Shown piece after piece: positions 54,594-64,000 of a stretch of DNA of 64,000 nt (within the stretch, counting starts at the first letter, position 1; the number at the start of each line of letters is the position of its first letter). Source of the stretch: Siphonodentalium dalli (taxonomy: Eukaryota > Mollusca > Scaphopoda > Gadilida > Siphonodentaliidae); contig CP136064.1 of assembly GCA_032622095.1 (NCBI GenBank), positions 170,262,310 to 170,326,309 of the forward strand, written 5' to 3'. Below the pieces are notes generated by a model. That model was not told where the DNA came from and searched no databases. It worked only from the letters and a program-made list of their open reading frames with translations. The position numbers and the translations under genes were made by a program.

Positions 54594-56424
54594 AGAGATC
54601 ATATTCCACCACTACAAAAACTGGGAACTTTTTGAAGTTTTTGAGAGGGAACCTTTTATAGTCGAAAAAATAAGTCTGAGTATATATTTCTTTGTTATTA
54701 TTAGTCCAAGTCGGCTCGTACTAAAACCAGCTAAGATATTGGGATAGTGAGATGCTAGATTACCATTTGTATGACATGAGTTACACATTAGAGACCAGCT
54801 CACATACCGGTAAGACCACAATTAAATTTAATAAAATATCACAATTGTGAAATTAAATGGGTTTATTCCTTAGAACATGATATTTGTTCTGAAAAACAAA
54901 TCAGTTGTCAATTGAAAGCCGTAATTTAATTTGAAGAGAGACATTTACCGCAGTGTTGACAAATTTTAAAAGTAATCAAACTCAATTGACCTCACAAAGT
55001 GAAAATGGCATATCCCGGCGAAAATATTCTGGCAATAGTAAGGTAAACATAAACAAAACCACGTGGTCGTAAATTGAATTCATTCTATCAGACAGTTATA
55101 CCTGGTAATTTGCAAATTTAAAATTGCATATATATCGAGAAATTCTGTGTAAGAAATGTTTAACTAATATGTAAATAATGTAATATTGGACCACTTGCAA
55201 TAAACATAAATGATAAACACATAATAGTGATGGAATATATTATCACAACACAATGTTTGAATAAGGTTGCATTCGATTGTTATGGGTATATTCGATTGAT
55301 GGCATAGAAGCCGAACTTAGCTGAGTACATTACAGAACACTTCCGCTTTCAGCTTGAACATAAACAAACCGATGTTAGTTCTAATAAACCGGCATATGTC
55401 TATGTGTAATAAACATGAAAGCTATATTATTATACGTCGTTACTCTTGGGCTCCAAATAAACATGCATGCACATTTATTATTTTCTTGGGTAATTTCCAC
55501 CCTGCACAGTGCTTATTTGGGTCTGCACGTTTATTCATTTTGAGGCTATGAAAATTGAAATCAGCACAAACTCAAGATATTCTATATGATTCTGATATCA
55601 AGATGATCAGCTTATAACTTTATGCATGTACTTATTCAAGTATATGGCATACATGTGAACATTTAAATATTGAATAAAACATCACATGACACATACTATG
55701 TTGATTCATATACTTGACCTACTATAACAATAATTTGTTTAACCACAGATGATGTTTTGTTCAGAGTTCACCCTGCACTATTATTTGGGCCTGCACTTTT
55801 ATAAACTTTCAATGGAATTTCCCCCCTGCACTATTATTTGGAGCCTGCGGGGTATGACCATAAGATGTCACTCTTTCCAATATATATAACATCAGGTATT
55901 GATCTGTTAGGTAAAATCGAGTAAAATAGAGTGCAATTCCCGCCACCAACCCTGGATGTAACTCATGTCATACAAATGGTAACGGAACGTTCTCATACTA
56001 AAACTAGCATCTCGCTATCCCAATATCCTAGCTGATTTTAGTACAAGCAGACTTGGACTAAGTTATTAACTATGCCTTAATAGTGTACTTACACTGTAGG
56101 TGAAGGTACATGTACATGTACCAAATCAAAATTTCATGATTTGAGTGACTTTGTGATCGATTTTGCTTTGCGTCGCTTACAATTATTGAGTTTCACCTGA
56201 GTAATTGATTCAATGTTTATTGCGATATCAGTTCACACAAATTTAGAAAAGCATGCAGTTTAGATTTGGGACCTTCACCTACAGTGAAGTACATTATTAA
56301 GGAACAGATAATAACTAAGAAATATATTCTCCACATTATTGTTTCGACTTTATAAGGTTCCCTGTCAAAACTTCAAAAAGTTCCCAGGTTTTGTAGTGGT
56401 GGAATAAGATCTCTATGGGCATTA
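54594..56424. mobile_element. Family H 1.8-kb inverted-repeat element downstream of PPME1
   Basis: AGAGATCATATTCCACCACT at the left is mirrored by AGTGGTGGAATAAGATCTCT at the right. Inverted similarity continues for about 200 bp each side (to about 54790 and from about 55960). It starts 118 bp past the PPME1 stop. No coding frame was seen; 55430-55850 holds fragments of the 16154 family. Confidence 0.65.
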
Positions 56425-56460
56425 GTTAGAGTAGATAACTAGAGATTCATGGCATGATCT

Positions 56461-58710
56461 AGTAGAGATCATATTCCACCAGTACAAAACCTGAGAACTA
56501 CTGTATTAGATGTTGTGACAGGGAAGTATATAACATTGAAAAATCAGTAGAGGTAATATATTTATTAGTTATTATCTGTCCTAATAATGTATTTTACTGT
56601 TGGCGAAGGTCCCAACTCGAAATTTCATGGTTTTAGTGACTTCATGAGCGATTTTCTTTGCATCACTTACAATTATGGAATTTTCCCTGGTAACTACATG
56701 TAATTCAATGTGTATTGCGATATCAGCTCACAAAAAAACATGCAATCTCAATCTGGGAAGACGTCCAAATGTTAAGTACTAGTATACCGGTATACATGTG
56801 TATAGATTATTGAGGAACAAGTATTAACAAAGTAATAGATTACCTGCCTCGTTTGTTCAATGTTATAAACTTAAATTCTGTGTCAGGGGGGTCTATTCCA
56901 AAGGTCTCTATTCCAAAGGTTAGCTAATTCCAAAGGTTTTTTTAAAATTCTATTATAAACGAGGACCTTTCCTCCTCGACGGTCTGCATTACAAACATAC
57001 ACCATTTAAAGGTACTCAACCCGTAAAGAGGGTCCCCATCTCAACAGATTCCAACAACAACAATCCGATCAGAGGGTCCTATATTACTATTTCTTTGGCT
57101 TTGGGGGTAAAACATATTTGATTCGAGTCGAGGAACCCATCAAACAAAGCTCAGAGTTATTAGATATTGATTTTTCAAATTTGTTATGTTCTCGAGATGA
57201 GTACTAATAACTGCCGTAATCTGCTCTGGATGTGTACTCCAAATCTATTCAAACAGACAAGGATGAATAACTCTAAAATCAAGTGGTAATTTTAACGCAA
57301 TTTTGACTGAGTTCTGGGCCAGATAGTATTCCCGATAATGAAAAATAATAGATTTCTAAAATCGATATCTAACAAATCTGAGCTTTGATGGGTGACTTCC
57401 TCGACTCGAATCAAATATTTTTGACCCCCGAAGCCATTGAAATAGTAATTGAGAGGAGTTTTATCGGGTTGAGTACCTTTAAGAATGGACATACTTTGTT
57501 ATGACTCGCTTGTGGGATACACCATCTAAGTATGGATATACCTGCGTTCTGACTCGCCTGCATGCGGACGTAAATTTATAGGTATTTAGAAATTACATCA
57601 TACGTAAATTAAGGTGATATTGGTTAATTATTTGAAATTAACACATACATTACTTCAGCCCTCGAAATTACGAAAAATGTCCCATGGAAAAATTAATGCT
57701 GCAAATGGCATTATAGATTCCACATGTTGCCACAGAGTTTCCCCACAGTATTGCTTATTGCTGTGCCAATTTCGAGGAGTGTTATTTATTTGCATATTCA
57801 CTACATCTGCTACCTGTATATTCAAACATTCACCATCAGGTCATTGTACAACGAATAACGACTACTTTGGGTTGGCCCTAGACCATACAAGTACATGTAA
57901 GATGACACCAACAAGTTGCAAACGTTTTGCATATTTATGGGTCAAAATAGAATTTTTGTAGTTTTGACAAAAATTTGGCCAGATAAAGACTACTGTGGGG
58001 TGGCCCACAACCATACAGGTAATGGGTGCCACTTTTGTCGCCTCCTGCTACCACTGCATGTATTAGAGAGGTGCGTTTTTTTTATTTTATAGAATAAAAA
58101 TTGGGTGGGCCACCCCACCGCATCGTTTTATTAAAATTTTGGCAAACTGATTTTTGACCCAAAATTTCTCCCAATTTTTGCAACATTTTGGTGTATTTGC
58201 CAACCCACAGTAGTCCTTATCCAGTCAAAACTAAGAAAACTGGAGAAATTGATTTTTGAACCTAAATTTGTTGAATTTTTTGGTGTCAACTTACTTGTAT
58301 GATTGGAGTCGCCCCACAGTAGTATTTATCCAGTCAAAATCCAATCAAAACTACAAAAACTTATACTTACTGCTATTAATAACCGACATCTGGAACAATT
58401 TGGAAATTTGAATGGCATGTATTTATTAATGTACTATGGGAATAATAGTGTAATAGTATTTTTCATTTGATGTGCGGGTTTTTTGGGGGTGGGGGTGTAA
58501 TTATTCATTTCTGAATAAATATGCCCAGAATAGAAAACCTTCGGAATAGGGAACCTTTGGAATGGCGAACCTTTGGAATAAAGAAACTTCGGAATAGAGA
58601 ACCTTCGGAATAAACAATCTTCGGAATAGAGACCCCCCACCCCTGTCAGAACTGGTCAGAACATCAGAAAGTTCCCATGATTTGTACTGGTGGAATATGA
58701 TCTCTACGGA
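56461..58710. mobile_element. Family H element with a nested family F insertion
   Basis: AGTAGAGATCATATTCCACC at the left and GGTGGAATATGATCTCTACG at the right. The family F copy 57006-57482 lies inside. A second hairpin at about 57957-58345 is built on AAAGACTACTGTGGGGTGGC and its complement. Confidence 0.55.
57006..57482. mobile_element. Family F TTAA foldback element
   Basis: It has the same ends and long arms as the 41725 copy, more diverged, with a small extra segment near 57030-57060. Confidence 0.75.
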
Positions 58711-58925
58711 TGTAAGCTGGAGAAGAGATTCATGACATGATCTAATAAACTATAAAGATGAGCCAATTAGGAAACAGTCCCTCTTACCATTTACTGATTG
58801 AAATGCTTAATCTGGTGATTACCCAAGTCAACATTGATTGTATAAATCTCTACTAAAACTGCACATTGACGCATTTATGAACTCTGTATTGATACTAGTA
58901 ATATCAGCCCTTTGACTCAATTTCA

Positions 58926-59350
58926 AAACTATTTGCAGGATGAGGTACCCAGAAGGTGAATTTAGTGACGCTATCCCGCTAAGCGGGCTAGCATCACTAA
59001 ATTCTCCCTCTGGGGACCTCATTCTGCTTAGGCCATCAACTGATATGGCAGACCTAGGATCTGATTGAAGTTCCCCATTTGAAGTTGGTGATGTTCACCC
59101 ATTGGGCACCTCAATTATGAATTTTATCTTCTGCAATATAGGGGATATAGAAACTTCCTAGAAGGGAAATGTAACTAAAAACAATCTTAATTTGATACTA
59201 TAGATACTTCCCAGAAGATCAGGCCTAAGCAGAATGAGGTCTCCAGAGGGTGAATTTGGTGATGCTAGCCTGCTGTGCGGGATAGCATCACTAAATTCAC
59301 CTTCTGGGGACCTCATTCTGCAAATGACAGATACGCTATTTGCAGGCTTG
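58926..59350. mobile_element. Family B compound element
   Basis: Two full hairpins (AGGGTGAATTTAGTGACGCT and relatives) ending GCTATTTGCAGGCTTG; the left end is eroded. Confidence 0.7.
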
Positions 59351-59473
59351 CCTTCAGCTTGGGTATCTGACCAGTAACATGGTCTCATTCTAAACCTTTA
59401 CGGTTGTTTCGCATTCAGTGTTCCTACCGGGTACTCATGTACTCTTAGATCATGCCATGAATGTATACTTTGA

Positions 59474-59600
59474 CTGACTCCCAGAGGGTGAATTTAGTGA
59501 CGCTATCCCCCATAGCAGACTAGCATCACTAAATTCACCCTCTGGGGACCTCATTCTGCTTAGGCCTCACCTTCTCTGGAAAGTTTCTTTATTATCAAAT
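59474..59600. mobile_element. Family B single hairpin
   Basis: CCCAGAGGGTGAATTTAGTG and its complement, ending in CATTCTGCTTAGGCCTCACC. Confidence 0.65.
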
Positions 59601-59639
59601 TTCTATAGAAACTTTTTCACATAGATTCTATTTCTTTTT

Positions 59640-61350
59640 ATGTGTACCCATACCATGTATGGTACACATAATGCCGACGTCCGGATCAACCATCCGTCGT
59701 TCGTCCATCCGTCTGTCCGTCCATCCGTCTGTCCGTAGACACTTGCTATCCGATTCAATTACTTGAATATGTTTTATCGGATCGTGTTAAAATTTTATGT
59801 GCATGTTTATGATAACACACTCCTCACCTGTATAGTTTTTGGTATCGATCGGTTGATCGGTTTAGAAATTATTAACACTTTCATCCGCACATAGTCATGT
59901 TCTATCCGATGCCATAACTTAAGTATTTTTTGACTGATTGTGTTCATATTTGATATGTAGGTTTATGATGACACACCCCTCACCTGTATAGTTTTTGGTA
60001 TCGATTGGTTGATCGGTTTAGAAAATAATTAACCCTGCACACAAATGCTATCTGATGCATCTAAGTCAAACAATTTTCTTCTGATATGCCTCATATTTCT
60101 TACCTAGGTTTTTCTTAGCACGTTCTTTATCTGTATGGTTTTTGGTATCGTTTATTTAACCCTTTCTGCTCTTGTTTTTAAATAGAATTCATCCAAGCTG
60201 TGTTGACTTAAATATTTTTCATCTGATCAGCACCAAATTTGGTACATCTGGTCCTCACCCCGAAATACGGATCAGGTTCGAATTTGAGTTTGATCTGGTA
60301 TATTTTAACAGAGTTATGGCCATTTCAAATTCAAGTAGCTGATAATCTAATTAATGCCTGCAGGCACTGTTAGCTTAGAAGAGGAGATCTTATTACACAG
60401 CCAGTGTCTTATTGGAAATGAGTTTTGTTTAGCTTGACATTAGATAAATACCATGGCTCACAGAGTCAAATCTCTTTAGACACATCACAGGGATAGTGGT
60501 TCTCTCCTGTATGGACCAGAACACCTGATCAAACAAATCTCTCAACACTAATAAAATTTCTCTCTGACTCTCAGACTCTATCACACACAGTGTGCTAGCA
60601 TCTCTAAAACATTGACAAAACCATGATTGATGACTCTCTGGTCCATTCTGTGTTCTGTACAAAATTAATTTAACCCCTTTGACTTTGTTGAAACAGGTTC
60701 ATGACATTAGAGACTGACTTATTGTATGGGTTTCTAAATCCAATGACATGCTTTTATCGACTGTTTGTGTTTATCAGTTCATTATTTTGGGTAAGATTAA
60801 CCCCATTCTGTCCGATTTTATATCCATTGATTATGTTTATAGTTCTTGGCATAGTTTATGATAACACACCCCTAACCTGCACAGTGAGGGTCATTTGGTT
60901 TATTTGCTCAAAAATATTAACATCCTCCACCAATCCTGTTGACACAATGTGATAACTAAATATTTTTCACTTGATCACTATATAAATAATTGCATCCATG
61001 TTAATGATGAAACATTCTTCACCTGTATAAATTTTGGTATCGATTGAATGATTTTGATAATATATTAACAGTAACTTCAATTATATTTCCGCTGTTTAGA
61101 TACATTATATCTTTCCAATGATCAGCTTAGAAGAAAATTAACCCACCCCATTCCATAGTCATACAGTATGCTATTCAATGTAATGAATCTAATATTTTCA
61201 ATCTGACCAATCTCATATCCTACCTCTAGCTATCTGAAAATTCTGCATAAAAACATTTTATATCCAATCATTATCAATCATTTTATATCCAGGTCTATAC
61301 ATCGCTCACTTGTATAGTTGTTCAGGTATTGATTAGTTTTTGAATCGGGA
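59640..61350. repeat. Reiterated modules around the orphan exon
   Basis: After GTCCGTCCATCCGTCTGTCC (about 59698-59736), the unit ACACACTCCTCACCTGTATA GTTTTTGGTATCGAT recurs at 59815, 59972, 60115, 60862, 61010 and 61303, increasingly diverged. Confidence 0.65.
60462..60654 (-). CDS. Orphan exon-like segment, gene not recognised
   Basis: The acceptor is AATTTTGTACAG and the donor CT|GTGAGC on the minus strand. The frame is open for 77 codons around it, reading SHQSWFCQCFRDASTLCVIE, then SESQREILLVLRDLFDQVFW. Composition is protein-like and it matches no repeat family here, though it sits among reiterated modules (59640-61350). Alternatively the frame ends as ...SHGIYLMSS with a stop just past the donor. 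I cannot name the protein and saw no partner exons. Confidence 0.35.
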
Positions 61351-61589
61351 ACTATTAACTCTTTTGTCCCATCTAAATGATCCCAAGAATTTTTAATATG
61401 CAGCTAACACAAACCATAATAAAAAAAATAACAATATTAAAAAAATTATAATATGTTATGTCTCACATTCCAGTGTAATAAGCAAATAAATAACTATTTT
61501 GTCTTTAACTGCTATGGTGCTTCTCTCTGACTATGGATTGAGCTTAATTAGCTTTATCACTCTATAAGATATATCTGTGTTGAAGTGAC

Positions 61590-62179
61590 TTAAAGGGGTA
61601 CTGTACGCCATTTTCATTAAATTTCCGGGGACAACAATGATCTAATATCGATAATATATAGAAACATAAGTAATTTGAGTCGAAGATGTATTCTGAAAAC
61701 GCTCAGGTTAATAGGCTATCTTAAAATTTTATAATTTAAAAGTTAATAATTTGATATAAATTGAATTTATGACTGGAGCCATAAAATGGCGTCAATTAAA
61801 TTACGAATTTCCGTAATCAAACAAAGTAATTGAGGGATACTGGATTGTTAAACCGATCGCACACACGATCGCTTAAAATATTATGATGATACGGGGAGAA
61901 CACTCAAGCCACTCACTGACTAGCGACGATACAATAACTTAATGATTATATGGGACTAGTATGCCTATAATATAACTTTTATTTGATTCATTTGGTTGAA
62001 AAATGTACAAAAATTACTCGACAACGACAATTTGTATTTTTGCATTCCGGTAAATTTGTCATCCGTAACACTACTTCGTACTCAACAGACTTTCGTATAA
62101 TGAAAAAATTGTTACCTTATTCTCCGACTCTGAGACTATAGAAACCAACAACAACATTTGGCGTACAGTACTCCTTTAA
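61590..62179. mobile_element. Family J-type TTAA element
   Basis: TTAAAGGGGTACTGTACGCC and GGCGTACAGTACTCCTTTAA are inverted ends of a 590-bp element without a coding frame. Confidence 0.72.
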
Positions 62180-62505
62180 TAGGTTGAAATGGAATGCCAC
62201 ATCCGTGTTCCTATTGTGTTTATGTGAGCAAGGTGCCCAATAAGTCTGATTCCACTTGTGACCTTAATAGTAAGGTGTCAATTATTGAAACTTTTGCACT
62301 CGTGAAAAGGTTGGTGTAAGGATTTATTAAAATAGCTAATCGGTATCGCCAAGGTATGGGTTAAACATCTGCCGATCGTGATCGGCCTCTCGTTTAGTTT
62401 GTTTCTCCCCAAATTGGCAGACGACACATTGTACAATCGAGGTTCCCAATGGGTGTACATCACAATATTCACAATTTGGGAGCTTCAATCTGAATCTCTG
62501 TCGCC

Positions 62506-62682
62506 CATAGCAGATGAGGTATGCAGAATGGGGTCCCAAGAGGGTGAATTTAGTGATGCTAGCCTGCTATTGCAGAATGGGGTCCCCAGAGGGTGAGTTT
62601 AGTGATGCTAGCCTGCTATGCAGGATAGCGTCACTAAATTCACCCTCTGGGGGCCTCATTCTGCAAATGACAGGCAGACTTG
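62506..62682. mobile_element. Family B hairpin with a duplicated left arm
   Basis: The CAGAATGGGGTCCCMAGAGG GTGA unit is present twice in tandem (62523 and 62574) before the complementary arm. Confidence 0.65.
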
Positions 62683-62727
62683 GTCCCAGCTCAAGATTGC
62701 ATGTTTTTGTGTGACTTTTGTGTTGCA

Positions 62728-63172
62728 TTAAAGGTACTCAATCCGATCAGATGCTCCTAATTTACTATTTCTTTGGCTTCGGGGGTAAAACATATTTGAT
62801 TTGAGTCGAGGAACCCACCCATCAAAGCTCAGAGTGATTAGATATCGATGTTTGAAGTTTGCTATTTCTATTGTTTGTGGGACAGAACTTGCCGTTCAAA
62901 GGGACGGTCTTGCAGATAAAGATGGATAACTCTAAAATCGAGTGGTTATTATTACCACTTGGTTTTTGAGTTATCCATCTTTATCTGCAAGACCGTCCAT
63001 TTCACCGGCAAGTTCTGTCCCACAAACAATAGAAATCGCAAACTTCAAACATCGATATCTAATCACTCTGAGCTTTGATGGGTGAGTTCCTCGACTCGAA
63101 TAAAATATTTTTTACCCCCAAAGTCAAAGAAATAGTAATTTAGGAGCGTCTGATCGGATTGAGTACCTTTAA
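62728..63172. mobile_element. Family F TTAA foldback element (near-perfect hairpin)
   Basis: TTAAAGGTACTCAATCCGAT and its complement bound two ~215-bp arms that pair almost throughout, with a centre at AACTCTAAAATCGAGTGG. Confidence 0.82.
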
Positions 63173-63179
63173 CTATCCC

Positions 63180-64000
63180 GGAGAAATTCAACGATTGTAA
63201 GCAATGCAAAGCAAAATCATTTAAACGTACAATTTTGAGTTTGGACCTTCACCTTCAGTGAATTACATTATTAATGGCACAGAGGGCCTTCGTTATACAT
63301 GTAGGTTATAACGTAGAAATATTTATACCAAATTATGAAAATTTCCTCAAGAATATACATGTACTAATAGTATAGTATAATGATTGTATGAATTCGATAT
63401 TTTTCACAAAACACACTTTTGTGAGCCGAGCATTGTTTATATACAGCACATAAATAGTGAGCAATAAGCAAAATACTCAACACCGTGGCAATTTTTTAAA
63501 GAGAGTGATTCACGGTGACCCATTCATCACCGGAATATTGAGTGGCAAGGACTAAGAGTGCTATATCGCTATGTTCTAAACAATTTGGTGGCCCTTTCTA
63601 ACCAAAGTTCACTTAGTGGGGTCGCCCCGGTGTTGAACGTTTAGCTTATCTCATACCAGTACTCCTTTCGTACTGTATGTTTACAGAACACAGAGTACTA
63701 ACATGGCAATAACATGGAATTTACGCGATAAATAAATATAAAAAATGTCTATAAAACAATCATCTTTCTGTTTATGGTGGTTTTAACGGATGTTACTATT
63801 TTAATATCAATATCGACTGCCAACGCTTACCGTTTAACAACAGATATTAACTAAGAAATATATTACTAGTACCTGCACTGTTTTTTCAATGTTATAGAAT
63901 TCCTTGTCCACAACATTAAAAAGTTCCCATGTTTTGTACTGGTGGTATATGATCTCTACGGGCATAGCAATAGAGTGACGGTTCAAGGCATGATCTAATG
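63180..64000. mobile_element. Family H right-hand part, running off the window
   Basis: It contains GACCTTCACCTTCAGTGAAT (63243), AACTAAGAAATATATTACTA (63850) and the end GTACTGGTGGTATATGATCT CTACGG, as in the other family H copies. Confidence 0.5.

Noticed and set aside
57614-57961. 115-codon frame
   Set aside because: It lies in family H repeat sequence and has no conserved motif or splice context.

Overview
This window is AT-rich animal nuclear DNA, not bacterial DNA: spliced exons with GT-AG boundaries, long introns, and dense small inverted-repeat transposons. Reiterated modules ending in GTCC-type microsatellites, recurrent TACATGTAC motifs and the repeat style suggest a lophotrochozoan, most likely a bivalve mollusc. 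That species call is inference; the three genes below are conserved across animals.

Layout. (1) 1-13641, plus strand: the 3' part of RSF1 (remodeling and spacing factor 1). Six exons join in frame into 904 codons including the stop; the DDT/PHD part lies upstream of the window. (2) 13642-29348: the convergent gap between RSF1 and APTX. It holds nested TTAA-bounded MITEs, hairpin MITEs, a hAT relic with intact target duplications, and a 1.45-kb insertion carrying an unrecognised ORF with a TATA box. (3) 29349-52865, minus strand: APTX (aprataxin), six exons spread over 23.5 kb. They encode a HIT domain and a C-terminal C2H2 finger, with no FHA domain visible. Its introns are full of transposons, including a 3.85-kb element with ~0.81-kb near-identical terminal inverted repeats and a 9-bp target duplication, inserted 7 nt from the exon 1 splice donor. 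(4) 52866-53270: a 405-bp head-to-head promoter shared by APTX and PPME1. (5) 53271-54476, plus strand: PPME1 (protein phosphatase methylesterase 1), complete and without introns. (6) 54477-64000: repeats, plus one orphan exon-like segment on the minus strand (60462-60654).

The three genes do not form one pathway: RSF1 acts in chromatin remodelling, APTX repairs 5'-adenylated DNA ends, and PPME1 removes the methyl group from the PP2A catalytic subunit. The richest material is the transposon landscape. There are many TTAA-bounded families, at least four hAT-like elements (three with 8-bp target duplications), a TA-flanked palindromic MITE in about twelve copies, and the undescribed ORF-bearing insertion at 24677-26130. 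Exon boundaries come from reading frame, splice consensus and remembered protein families; no alignment was run.
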